Shown here one piece after another: positions 27,528 through 36,361 of a DNA stretch of 64,000 bases (within the stretch, counting starts at the first letter, position 1; every line of letters begins with the position of its first letter). Source of the stretch: Streptomyces sp. Tu 3180 (GTDB lineage: Bacteria; Actinomycetota; Actinomycetes; Streptomycetales; Streptomycetaceae); contig NZ_WOXS01000002.1 in the NCBI RefSeq assembly GCF_009852415.1, positions 3,308,501 through 3,372,500 on the forward strand, given 5' to 3'. Both the position numbers and the translations under genes were made by a program. The notes below the pieces were generated by a model. It was not told the origin of the DNA. It saw nothing but the letters and a program-made list of their open reading frames with translations, and did not search any database.

Positions 27528-29000
27528 TCAGGAGGCGGCCCGCAGCCGCGTCGTCACCCACGCCCCCGCCAGCGCCACCGCCGCCATCGGCAGGAACACC
27601 GCGGCGAAGGCGGCCGGGTGGGAGCCGGTGGCCTCCGCGGCCGCGTGGCTCACCGTGCCGCCGCCCAGGGCCGCGAAGGCCGCTCCCCCGGCGGCCAGCA
27701 GGAGCACGTTGGACAGGCCGTCGGAGATCTGGAGCGCGGCGGAGTTGGCGCCCGCCTCCTCGGGGGCGGAGAGCTGGAGCAGCAGCACGCTGGTGGAGGA
27801 GATCACCAGGCCCATCCCGAGGCAGCCGAAGGCCCAGGCGACGGCCACCGTCCAGGCGGGCACGGCGTCGATCAGCACGCTGGGCGCCGCGGCGATGGCC
27901 GCCGCCACCAGCACCATCCCGAGGGTCATCAGCCGCTCCCGGTAAGGCTCCAGCCGCGGCCGCGACTGCATCCAGGAGCCCAGCGCCCACGTCAGGCCGC
28001 CCGCCGCGAGCGAGAACCCGGCGAGCGTCGGGCTGAGCCCCCGCTGGGTGACCAGCATCAGCGGCACGAAGGACTCCGCGGCGATGAAGGACCCGGCGGC
28101 GACGCCGCGCAGCAGCACCACCGAGGGCAGTCCGCGGGCCGCCCGGCAGGTGCCGCGCGGGAGCAGGCCCAGCACGGCCGGGACGAGCAGGGCCGCGCCC
28201 AGCGCGCCCGGCAGCAGGGAGATCCAGCGCAGGTCCTGGGCGGCGTACTGGAGCAGGCCGGCGCCGAGGGAGATCGCCAGGGCGAGGCGGATGCGGCGGC
28301 GGTCGAAGGAGGCCGGCGCGTCCGCGCCGGCGCCCACCGGGCCGGACGCCGACCGCCGTATCCGCGGCAGCGCGAGCGCCATCGGGAACACCACCAGCGC
28401 CGGTATCCCGAGGAACACCCACCGCCAGCCGAGGTGCTCGGTCACCGCGCCGGAGGCCAGCGGGCCGACGATCGACGGCACGATCCAGCCCGCCGCGAAC
28501 GCGGCCATGATCGCCGGCCGCAGCCGCTCCGGGTAGGCCCGCCCGACGATGACGTAGAGCGCGACGATCACCAGCCCGCCGCCGAACCCCTGCACGGCCC
28601 GCCCGAGGATGAACGGCCACATCGCGCCCGCCGTCCCGGCGAGCAGCAGCCCGGCGGCGAAGGAGGCGATGCCCCAGGTCAGCGGCCCGAGCGGGCCGCG
28701 CCGGTCGGACCACTGGCCGGAGAGCACCATGCCGAACAGGCTCGTGGTGAAGTACCCCGAGAACGCGAACGCGTACAGGGACACCCCGTCCAGCTCCCGC
28801 GCCGCGACCGGCATCGCCGTGCCGACCGCGGTCGCCTCGAAGGCGATCAGCAGCACCACGGAGACGATCCCGATGCTCAGCGCCCGGTAGGGACGGCTCA
28901 GTACGGTCGCGTCGGGTGCGGGGGCCGGGGCGGGACCGGCGGCGTCGGCGGTCCCGGCGGGTGCGGCGACACCGGTGTCGCGCGGGTTCGGGGCGGTCAT
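27528..29000 (-). CDS. MFS transporter (drug-exporter type)
   Basis: Membrane transporter of 490 residues with 12-14 hydrophobic segments. The motif A loop GQWSDRRGPLGPL lies after helix 2, and motif C-like GWIVPSIVGPLASGAV in helix 5, as in DHA2-type multidrug exporters. An Ala/Pro-rich cytoplasmic N-terminus of about 35 residues precedes helix 1 (ALSIGIVSVVLLIAFEATAVGTAMP). The ATG at 29000 is used; the frame extends upstream without hydrophobic or conserved sequence. The substrate is unknown. Confidence 0.9.
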   Translation of the reverse strand: MTAPNPRDTGVAAPAGTADAAGPAPAPAPDATVLSRPYRALSIGIVSVVLLIAFEATAVGTAMPVAARELDGVSLYAFAFSGYFTTSLFGMVLSGQWSDRRGPLGPLTWGIASFAAGLLLAGTAGAMWPFILGRAVQGFGGGLVIVALYVIVGRAYPERLRPAIMAAFAAGWIVPSIVGPLASGAVTEHLGWRWVFLGIPALVVFPMALALPRIRRSASGPVGAGADAPASFDRRRIRLALAISLGAGLLQYAAQDLRWISLLPGALGAALLVPAVLGLLPRGTCRAARGLPSVVLLRGVAAGSFIAAESFVPLMLVTQRGLSPTLAGFSLAAGGLTWALGSWMQSRPRLEPYRERLMTLGMVLVAAAIAAAPSVLIDAVPAWTVAVAWAFGCLGMGLVISSTSVLLLQLSAPEEAGANSAALQISDGLSNVLLLAAGGAAFAALGGGTVSHAAAEATGSHPAAFAAVFLPMAAVALAGAWVTTRLRAAS

Positions 29001-29218
29001 GCCCGCCAGAGTAAGGGCCACGGGCCGCTTTGACCCCTGTCGGGGGTCGGGGCCGGCACCGGGACCTTGGTCGTACGACCCGTCCGCCCCTTTGTGAACG
29101 GGGCGTGGCAGTCCCGTTGCGGCGCCCGGTGTTCCCTTGAGCACCGCTCCCGCCCCGCCCTACGGTCGACTCACCGGTTCGGAACGGCGAGGCGCCGCAC
29201 GGCACTTCGCCCCGGCAC

Positions 29219-29293
29219 GGCCGTGTGCCCGAGTGGCCCAGGGACTCGCCTGCAAAGCGAGGTACGCGGGTTCGAATCCCGCCACGGCCTCCA
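29219..29293 (+). tRNA. tRNA-Cys (GCA), CCA encoded
   Basis: All four stems can be drawn: acceptor GGCCGTG / CACGGCC, a three-pair D stem CCC/GGG, anticodon stem CTCGC / GCGAG with loop CTGCAAA (anticodon GCA at 29252-29254), and T stem GCGGG / CCCGC with loop TTCGAAT. The variable loop is four bases, the discriminator is T, and CCA is encoded. Seventy-five bases in total. No integrase or duplicated 3' end is seen nearby, so no integrated element uses this site here. Confidence 0.95.
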
Positions 29294-29413
29294 TTCCCCT
29301 CCCCCGTCCTCGCGAACGGGAGCACAACCCTGGGCGTCCTCCGGTTGTCCAGGACATGTCCGGGTGATCGGCGCCCGGCCGTCGTGCCTTCCTGTTCCGA
29401 CGAGGAGACAACC

Positions 29414-30637
29414 GTGCGTCAGCGCATTCGCCCCACGGCGGCCCTGGTGGCCGCCGGGATCGCCGTTGCCGTCCCCGTGGTCGCCACGCCCGCGGCGGCC
29501 GCCGAGGAGGCCGGACCCGACCTGGTGGTCTCCGCCCTGCCGCACGCCACCCCCGCGCCCGGCGAGACGTACGAGGAGTCCGTCACCCTCACCAACAGGG
29601 GGACGGCGGCCGCGGACGGCGTCACCTTCCGGATACGGCTGACCCGCGGCCTGGACTTCCCCGAGCCGGTCGAGGGCTGCGCCTACTCCACCGTCGGCGA
29701 TCAGATCAGGCAGGCGCTGTGCGAACTCGACGCGGTCGTCGAGCCCGGCGCCTCCCTCACCACGCCCGTGCGGTTCAAGGCGCTGCCCAAGGCGCTGATG
29801 GAGGCCGTCGAGTACGGCACCTCGCCCACCGGCGAGGCACCGGGCGAGGGGTTCGACGAGAGCCACCGCCGGCTGACGCTGACCGCGGACAGCTCGGCCG
29901 ACCTCGTCGCGGTCGGCGAGTGGACCGAGGCGCTCCCCGGCGACGGGCAGTCGTTCACGGTGAGCCTCCGCAACGACGGCCCCGGCTGGGTCCAGGACCA
30001 GACGGGCGACGACATCCCGGCGCTGCTGGTCACCATCCCGTCCGGCACGGTCACCACCCTGGTGCCGGAGGACTGCGCCCCGTTCGAGGTCGACGGCCCG
30101 GGCGGACCGCCGGTCCTGGGCCGTCCCCGGTACGTCTGCTGGCCCGAGGACGGCGTCCTCGAGGTCGGCCGGTCGCTGTCCTACACCTTCTCGGTGAAGA
30201 TCGACGAGGACGCGCAGCAACCCCGGGGCGAGGTGAAGGCGACCTCCGTGTACGACGTCGAACCGGTCTACGACAAGAACCACGCCAACAACACGGACCA
30301 GATCCGCATCGACCTGCCCACCGACAACGAACCCGGTCCGAGCCCGTCGGAGGACACCACCGCGGGCTCCGGCACCGGCGGCGGGGCGGGGGGCGACGGC
30401 GGCTCCGGTACGGGCGGGGGCGGCAACGACCCGCAGGGTCAGGCCGCCGGCGGCTCGGGCACCGCGGGCACCGCGGCCGGCACCGCGACCGCGGCCGGCG
30501 CCTCCGTCCACGGCAACCTGGCGGACACGGGCTCCGACGGCACCCCGCTCCTCGCCGGCGCCGCGGCCGGCGCCGCGGCGCTCGGCGGCCTCCTGGTCAT
30601 GGCCGTACGCCGCCGCACGGCCGCCGGGTCCTGCTGA
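29414..30637 (+). CDS. Secreted cell-wall protein with LAXTG sortase signal
   Basis: Surface protein of 407 residues. The signal peptide (residues 1-29, ending PAAAAEEA) precedes two beta-sandwich regions resembling DUF11/CARDB repeats (DLVVSALPHATPAPGETYEESVTLTNRGTAAADGV near the start). A Gly/Ser/Thr linker follows, then LADTG at 369-373, a hydrophobic helix and a terminal RRR cluster. LAXTG is the signal used by class E sortases of Streptomyces, so the protein is probably linked to peptidoglycan. GTG start after GAGGAG. No sortase gene is adjacent. Its role may be adhesive or structural. Confidence 0.87.
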   Translation: MRQRIRPTAALVAAGIAVAVPVVATPAAAAEEAGPDLVVSALPHATPAPGETYEESVTLTNRGTAAADGVTFRIRLTRGLDFPEPVEGCAYSTVGDQIRQALCELDAVVEPGASLTTPVRFKALPKALMEAVEYGTSPTGEAPGEGFDESHRRLTLTADSSADLVAVGEWTEALPGDGQSFTVSLRNDGPGWVQDQTGDDIPALLVTIPSGTVTTLVPEDCAPFEVDGPGGPPVLGRPRYVCWPEDGVLEVGRSLSYTFSVKIDEDAQQPRGEVKATSVYDVEPVYDKNHANNTDQIRIDLPTDNEPGPSPSEDTTAGSGTGGGAGGDGGSGTGGGGNDPQGQAAGGSGTAGTAAGTATAAGASVHGNLADTGSDGTPLLAGAAAGAAALGGLLVMAVRRRTAAGSC

Positions 30638-30652
30638 CCCGCTCCCGCCGGT

Positions 30653-31696
30653 TCACAGCACCCCGCCCGCCTCGTCCCGGAAGAGTTCCGTCCAGTAGTG
30701 CCAGTCCGCGTCGGTCGCGGTGCCCGCCGGGTCGAGGGAGGACAGGGCCTGGATCATCGTCATCGCCAGCCGGTCGCAGGCCTCGCCGGTCAGCGCGTGG
30801 CCCGGCTCCTCGTCGGCGGCGCGCTCGCGGCGGAGCAGCCAGAGGGTGGAGGCGAAGGTGGAGACGTCCGTGTTCAGGGGGTGCAGGACGGCCTCCGGCT
30901 CGCTCCAGCTCCAGACCGTCCCCGTGGTCCCGTCGACGACCGGGCTGCCGCCCTCGACCAGGTGTCCGAGGCGTATCAGGTGGTCGGCGCGGGCGGGGAG
31001 GCGGCCGGCCGGGAACTCGCCGGGGCGTTCGTCGGCGTAGTACTCCGTGAGGGTGCGCAGGGGCAGCTCGGTGTCCGGCCGGAAGAGGAAGCCGTCCTCC
31101 GGCAGGCCCGTCCCGCACAGGAAGCGGCGGGTCGGCTCGTGCGTGAGCGCGGCGGGGAGGTCGACCTCCTCGAAGCGGACCACCCCGCCCCGCCCGAACT
31201 CCCGGTCCAGGAGGCGGACGGGGAGGTCCAGGGCCAGGCCCGAGGCCGTGCCGGGGCCCGCCGCCAGGGCCAGCGGGCGGATCAGCGCGGCCATCCGCCG
31301 GAACGGCGCCGGCGCGCCGTCCGCGCCCTCCTCGAACACCGCCAGCAGCAGCCGGGTCGCCCGGGCGGCCGCCTCGGTGCCGCAGCGGCCCGCGCGGGCG
31401 GCGAACTGGCCGCGCAGTCCCGCCAGTTCGTCCGTCACCGCGGCGAACCGCACCAGGGTCGGCAGGGACGGGGCGAGCGGCCGGCGGTCCATCGGGTCGG
31501 GGCGGTCGTGGAAGAAGTACGCCGCCGGGCGCGCACCCCCCTCGCCGCACAGCTCCGCGAAGTCGAACGGGACGGTGTCGCCGGGCAGTCCGGGGCCGGT
31601 CGGCCGGCGGCACGTGGACGCGTGCGTGACGTACGGGCCGAGGTCCGCCTCGGTGAGTGTGATCGCCGCCGTGGCGGCGGTGCAGGTCGTGCTCAT
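30653..31696 (-). CDS. SUKH-4-like immunity-family protein
   Basis: Cytoplasmic protein of 347 residues. The central part has the SUKH pattern TRRFLCGTGLPEDGFLFRPDTELPLRTLTEYY, then HLIRLGHLVEGGSPVVDGTTGTVWSWSE, as in SUKH-4 proteins, which often act as immunity factors against secreted toxins. The N-terminal 150 residues are helical and not assigned. No polymorphic toxin gene is adjacent, so it is an orphan. The ATG at 31696 follows GGGGGG. Family placement is by motif only. Confidence 0.7.
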   Translation of the reverse strand: MSTTCTAATAAITLTEADLGPYVTHASTCRRPTGPGLPGDTVPFDFAELCGEGGARPAAYFFHDRPDPMDRRPLAPSLPTLVRFAAVTDELAGLRGQFAARAGRCGTEAAARATRLLLAVFEEGADGAPAPFRRMAALIRPLALAAGPGTASGLALDLPVRLLDREFGRGGVVRFEEVDLPAALTHEPTRRFLCGTGLPEDGFLFRPDTELPLRTLTEYYADERPGEFPAGRLPARADHLIRLGHLVEGGSPVVDGTTGTVWSWSEPEAVLHPLNTDVSTFASTLWLLRRERAADEEPGHALTGEACDRLAMTMIQALSSLDPAGTATDADWHYWTELFRDEAGGVL

Positions 31697-31922
31697 GATC
31701 CCCCCGCGATACGTGTGCTCGGTCCCGGGCCCGCGAACGTCCCGGGCGGGACGGACCACGCCCGTCCGGACCCGGCGGCCGTCCCCCACCGCTCGGAACA
31801 CTACGCGCCGGCACTGACAACGCCCCCGGACCGGGGCGGGACCGGCCCGGCACCCCCGTCACGGAAGACGCCGGGACGCCCCCGCGCGTTGCCTCCCCGC
31901 GGAAATCACCCGAGGCGGCCGC

Positions 31923-34229
31923 TCAGCCGCCGGTCACCACCGCGGCCTGCGGGCGGATCGGCAGGCGGTTCACCGGGCGGCCCGTGGCGGCCCGGACGGC
32001 GGAGGCGATGGCCGCCGGGGAGGTCACCACCGGCACCGCGCTGACCGCCTTCGCGCCGAAGGGGGCGACCACGTCCCGCTCCTCGACCAGCTGCACGATC
32101 CGGATGTCCGGGGCGTCCAGCGCGGTCGGGAGGGCGTATCCGGTCAGGTCGGGGTGGCGGATCAGACCGCGCGGGGTGCGCAGGTTCTCGGTGAGCGCGA
32201 TGCCCACGCCCTGCGTCACGCCCGCCTCGATCCGGGCGGCCAGCTGGGCGGGGTTCAGCACCCGGCCCACGTCCTGGGCGACCGCCAGTTCGACGACCCG
32301 GACCGAGCCGAGCTCGATGTCGACGTCGACCACCGCGCGGACGGCGCAGAAGGACAGGCCGACGAAGGCGTCGCCCTGTCCGGACCCGTCCAGGGGCTCG
32401 GTCGGGTGCGGGCGGCACTGGGCCGTGGCCCACAGCTCCTTGCCTTCCATCGCCTCGGTCACGGTCGTGGACAGCACGCCGTCGTACGAGGTGATCTTGC
32501 CGTCGGTGATCTGGAGCAGCTCGGTGGACATGCCGAACTTGTGGGCGAGGGGCTGCAGGAGCTGGGTGCGGACCATCTTCGCCGCGCGCTCCACCGCGCC
32601 GCCCGAGACCCAGGTGTGCCGGCCGCGGCAGCCCGCGCCCGCCGGCGGCTGGTCGGTGTCCACGGGCGCCACGTGCACCTCGTCGATGCCGAGCGTCTCC
32701 TGGACGATCTGCCGGGCCAGCGTGGTGAACCCCTGGCCGGTCTCCACGGCCGCGCACAGCACCGTGGCCACGCCGTCGTGGACCTTCACGGTGGCCGTGG
32801 ACACCTCGTCGGCGCCCTCCGCGCCGAGCATGTGCACCATGCCGATGCCGTAGCCCACGCCCCGCCGCACCGCGCCGGGTTCGCCCGCGCCCTCGGGGCC
32901 GCCGGGCAGCAGCCACTCGTCCTCGGGGGTGTCCTTGGGCAGCGGCGGCAGCGGGAAGTCCCGTACCGCCTCGAGGAGTTCGGCGACCGGGGCCGGGCAG
33001 GTCACGGTCTGGCCGGTGGGCAGGACGTCGCCGGTGGCCATGACGTTGCGCAGCCGCAGCTCCGCCGGGTCGACGCCGAGCTTCTTGGCCAGCTTGTCCA
33101 TCTGCGCCTCGTAGGCGGCGCACACCTGCATGGCGCCCTCGCCGCGCACATGGCCGGAGGGCGGGTTGTTGGTGCGCACGGCCCAGCCCTCGATGAAGGC
33201 GTTCGGGACGACGTACGGCCCGCAGGCGAAGGCGACGGCGGCGGCCAGGGCGTCGGAGGAGGTGTCGGCGTAGGCGCCCGCGTCGAGCAGGATCTGCGCC
33301 TCGACCTTGACCAGCTTGCCCTCGGCGTCGGCGTGGTGGCGGTAGCGCAGCAGGGTGGGGTGGCGGTGGGCGTGGCCCAGGAAGGACTCCTCGCGCGTGG
33401 CGGCGAGTTTCACCGGGCAGCCGGTCCTCAGGGCCAGCAGGCCGAGCGGGAGCTGGAAGCTCCGGTCCTCGCGGTCGGCCGTCGCGCCGGGGACCCCGGT
33501 GACGACGACCTTCACCCGTTCGGGTTCCAGGCCGAAGGCCGCGGCGGCCGTGTCCCGGTCGCCGTGCGGATCGGTGGACGCCAGGTACAGCTCGACGCCG
33601 CCGTCCGGGCGGGGCACGGCGAGACCGGCCTCGGCGCCGATGGGGGCGGGGTCCTGGCGGCCGATGCGGTACAGGCCCTCGACGACGACGTCACCGGCCG
33701 CCTCGGGGTCGCCGTGGCGCAGCGGGATGTGCCGGATCAGGTTGCCGTCGGGGTGCAGCGGCTCGGCCTCGAACGCCTGCTCCGGGTCGGTCACCGGGTC
33801 GAGCACCTCGTACTCGACGATGACGGCGGCGGCGGCCATCCGGGCGGTGTCCGGGTGGTCGGCGGCGACGGCGGCGATGGGCTCGCCGTGGTGGCGCACC
33901 ACCTCGGAGGCGAAGACCGGGCGGTCGGCCGTGCCGCGGCCGTGCAGCGGCGAGCCGGGGACGTCCTCGTGGGTGACGACCGCGCGGACGCCGGGCATCT
34001 CGCGCGCGTGGGTGGTGTCGATGGACATGATGCGCGCGTGCGGGTGGGGCGAGCGCAGCACGGCCGCCCACAGCAGGCCCTCGGCCCACAGGTCGGCGGC
34101 GTACGGGAAGGTGCCCTCGGTCTTGGCGCGGGCGTCGGCGGCCGGGAGGGAGGCGCCGAGTCCGTGCGGGAGCGGTTCCGGCTCGGGGGCGGCCTCCGCG
34201 GCCTGTGCGGTGGCTGCTTCGTTGCTCAC
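31923..34229 (-). CDS. Molybdenum hydroxylase, Mo-cofactor subunit (divergent)
   Basis: Large subunit of a xanthine dehydrogenase-like enzyme, 768 residues, third in an operon with the FAD and 2Fe-2S subunits. The fold is clear: DARAKTEGTFPYAADL, VAADHPDTARMAAAAVIVEYE, ETGQGFTTLARQIVQETLG. Three active-site features of characterised family members are changed. STQ, which contacts the cofactor, is STD at residue 220. The GGGFGGK loop is VPGATADR (246-253). The catalytic Glu of AVGEPP is Ala731 in AVSAVP. The Arg of FRGFG is kept (HVRGEG, 360-365). The GTG start overlaps the upstream stop. The substrate is unknown and may not be a purine. Confidence 0.88.
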   Translation of the reverse strand: MSNEAATAQAAEAAPEPEPLPHGLGASLPAADARAKTEGTFPYAADLWAEGLLWAAVLRSPHPHARIMSIDTTHAREMPGVRAVVTHEDVPGSPLHGRGTADRPVFASEVVRHHGEPIAAVAADHPDTARMAAAAVIVEYEVLDPVTDPEQAFEAEPLHPDGNLIRHIPLRHGDPEAAGDVVVEGLYRIGRQDPAPIGAEAGLAVPRPDGGVELYLASTDPHGDRDTAAAAFGLEPERVKVVVTGVPGATADREDRSFQLPLGLLALRTGCPVKLAATREESFLGHAHRHPTLLRYRHHADAEGKLVKVEAQILLDAGAYADTSSDALAAAVAFACGPYVVPNAFIEGWAVRTNNPPSGHVRGEGAMQVCAAYEAQMDKLAKKLGVDPAELRLRNVMATGDVLPTGQTVTCPAPVAELLEAVRDFPLPPLPKDTPEDEWLLPGGPEGAGEPGAVRRGVGYGIGMVHMLGAEGADEVSTATVKVHDGVATVLCAAVETGQGFTTLARQIVQETLGIDEVHVAPVDTDQPPAGAGCRGRHTWVSGGAVERAAKMVRTQLLQPLAHKFGMSTELLQITDGKITSYDGVLSTTVTEAMEGKELWATAQCRPHPTEPLDGSGQGDAFVGLSFCAVRAVVDVDIELGSVRVVELAVAQDVGRVLNPAQLAARIEAGVTQGVGIALTENLRTPRGLIRHPDLTGYALPTALDAPDIRIVQLVEERDVVAPFGAKAVSAVPVVTSPAAIASAVRAATGRPVNRLPIRPQAAVVTGG

Positions 34230-36361
34230 GCCTGGCCTCCGTCCTGGCCGTAGGGCTGGTCGTGCGGGTCGTGCGGTCCGGTGGGTCCGAACGCGGAGGG
34301 GTTGACGCCGCCGGCGCCGGGGCCCGCCTGGTGCGGGATGCGGGGCGCGTCGGCGTCCGTGTCCGGACCGGGGCCGGGATCGGACTCGGGCTCGGGGGCC
34401 GCGGCGTGCGCCTCGCGTTCGGCGACGACCTCCTTGACGGCCTCCACGACGCCCCGGTAGCCGGAGCACCGGCACAGGTTGCCGCACAGGGCCTGGCGGG
34501 TCTCCAGCTCGGTGGGCGCCGGGTTGCCCTCCAGCAGGTCGTGCACGGTCATCGCCATGCCCGGCACGCAGAATCCGCACTGCACGGCGCCGCACCGCGC
34601 GAGCGCCCGCTGCACGTCCGAGGGCCGGCCGTCCTGGGCCAGGCCCTCGACGGTACGGACCTCGCTGCCGGCCGCGGTGACGGCCGGGACCAGGCAGGAC
34701 GCCACGAGCCGGCCGTCGACCTGCACGTTGCAGGCGCCGCACTCGCCCTGCGAGCAGCCGTCCTTGGCACCGGCGAGGCCGAGCCGCTCGCGCAGCACGT
34801 AGAGCAGCGACTCGCCGATCCAGGCGTCCGTGACCGGCCGGTCGGAGCCGTTGACGCGGAGCACGTAGGAGGCCAGAGGATGGTCGTCGTACGGGGCGCC
34901 GGGCGGCGGGTCGTGCGGCGGCGCCGAGCCGTCCGGCGCGGGGGCCTCGGACGGGGCGGGGTCGCCCGGGGCGTCCGAAGCGTCCGGGGAGCCGGCGGGG
35001 TCCGGGGTGTCCTGCGCGGTCGCGGTGCCCGGGGACGCGGAGCCGGCCGCCGGTGCGCCGTCGTCGTCGGCGGCGGGTTCCGGTCCGGCGTCCGCCTCCG
35101 GGCCGGTCCGGTCGGTGTCGGCGGAGGGCTCCGCCTGCCCCTGGACGGCCTCGGAGGCCCCGTGTGCGGCCTCCAGGGCCTCGTGTGCGGTCTCGGCGGC
35201 CTCGTGTGCGGCTTCCACGGCCTCGACGGCCTCGACGACGGCCTCGGGGGCCGCGTCGGCCCCGGAGGCGTCCTGGGAGCCGGGGTGCGGGTGCTCCCGG
35301 AGTCCGGCCGAGGCGCCGTCGGCGGCCTCCGCGCCGGTGCCGGGGTACTCCTGGACGGCCTCCGCGCCGGTCCCGGGGTACTCCTGCGCGCCGGTCTCCC
35401 ACTGCGGCTGGGCGGCGGATCCCGCGTACCCCTCGGTGGCGAACGGCTGGGGCGCGCCGGACGACCGGGGCCCGGCGTGCGCGGGCTGCTCCGGTGCGTG
35501 ATCCGCCGCGGGCGGCTCGGGCGCGTGGCCGGCGTCCGGCCAGACGGGGGCGTGTCCCGCGGCGCCGGGCCACTCGGACCCGTGCTCGCCGGCCCGCTGC
35601 CCGGACGCGGCCCCGTCCCGGGCGGGCTGCCCGCCGTACCCGTCCGGACCGGCGGGGTACCGGGGTGCGGAGGCGTCGTCCGGGCCGGGCTGCGCGTCCG
35701 GGTGCGCGCCGTCCTGCTCCTGCGGGACCCCGGGCACGCCGGGTCCCCACGGCTGCCCGATGGCCTGGGTGGCCCAGGGGGCGGGGGCGCCGCCCGGAAG
35801 GGTGGCCGGGGGGTTGCCGCCCCACTGTTCGACCAGGGCGGAGGTGGTGAACTCGCCCGACTCGTCCGGGAGGTCGCCGCCGGCGACGGGGATCGACCAC
35901 TGGCCGGTGACGTCGTGGCCCGGCGCGGGGTTCTCCGCGGCGGGCGCCTCCTCGAAGCCCCACTGCCCGGAGGCGCCGGGGTCGTACGTGAACCGGTCGT
36001 CCTGCCCCGTGTGCCGCGGGGCCGCGTCCGCCCCGGGCTCCTGCCCGGGGTGCCCGGCCTGCGCCTGGGCGGCCCGCGGGTCGTGCCACCCGGCTCCGTC
36101 GGCGGGCGCGCCCGGGACCGGCCAGGTGCCGGTGGCCGCGGGGTCGGTGCCGGTGGTCGCGGGGGCCACCGTGATCTGCGGCGGCACGTAGCCGTGGCCG
36201 GGCGCGGCGAGCGGACTCTCCAGGGAGTCCAGCAGGGCGTCGACGCCCCCCTCGGGAAGCTTCACGAAGGCGGTGGCGCCGTCGTCGTAGTCGCCCTGGG
36301 GCAACGGGTCCCAGCGGCCGCCGCCCCGGGGCGTGCCCTCTCCGTGCTGGTCGTCGGTCAC
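34226..36361 (-). CDS. 2Fe-2S subunit of the molybdenum hydroxylase with long disordered extension
   Basis: Residues 497-655 of this 711-residue protein are a standard two-cluster ferredoxin subunit. The plant-type cluster has Cys536, 541, 544 and 556 (CSQGECGAC...C), and the second has Cys595, 598, 630 and 632 (CGFC...CRC). The preceding 496 residues are Ala/Pro/Glu/Gly/Gln low complexity, including a tandem QEYPGTGAEA repeat and heptad-like EAVEAVEAAHEAAETAHEALEA. Normal subunits have about 160 residues. The C-terminus is also extended (Pro/Asp/His-rich). GTG start overlaps the FAD-subunit stop; its own stop overlaps the Mo-subunit start, so stoichiometric coupling is likely. Confidence 0.88.
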   Translation of the reverse strand: MTDDQHGEGTPRGGGRWDPLPQGDYDDGATAFVKLPEGGVDALLDSLESPLAAPGHGYVPPQITVAPATTGTDPAATGTWPVPGAPADGAGWHDPRAAQAQAGHPGQEPGADAAPRHTGQDDRFTYDPGASGQWGFEEAPAAENPAPGHDVTGQWSIPVAGGDLPDESGEFTTSALVEQWGGNPPATLPGGAPAPWATQAIGQPWGPGVPGVPQEQDGAHPDAQPGPDDASAPRYPAGPDGYGGQPARDGAASGQRAGEHGSEWPGAAGHAPVWPDAGHAPEPPAADHAPEQPAHAGPRSSGAPQPFATEGYAGSAAQPQWETGAQEYPGTGAEAVQEYPGTGAEAADGASAGLREHPHPGSQDASGADAAPEAVVEAVEAVEAAHEAAETAHEALEAAHGASEAVQGQAEPSADTDRTGPEADAGPEPAADDDGAPAAGSASPGTATAQDTPDPAGSPDASDAPGDPAPSEAPAPDGSAPPHDPPPGAPYDDHPLASYVLRVNGSDRPVTDAWIGESLLYVLRERLGLAGAKDGCSQGECGACNVQVDGRLVASCLVPAVTAAGSEVRTVEGLAQDGRPSDVQRALARCGAVQCGFCVPGMAMTVHDLLEGNPAPTELETRQALCGNLCRCSGYRGVVEAVKEVVAEREAHAAAPEPESDPGPGPDTDADAPRIPHQAGPGAGGVNPSAFGPTGPHDPHDQPYGQDGGQA

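Noticed and set aside
29219..29413. tRNA-Cys as an attachment site for an integrated element
   Set aside because: No integrase, excisionase or repeat of the tRNA 3' end was seen in the flanking 10 kb.
32154..34253. A 699-codon + strand frame opposite the Mo subunit
   Set aside because: It is an antisense frame with His/Arg/Gly/Val bias and no conserved motif.
35150..35250. Short repeats in the 2Fe-2S subunit gene as a CRISPR or minisatellite
   Set aside because: They are in-frame imperfect Ala/Glu/Val codon repeats inside a coding region, without regular spacers.
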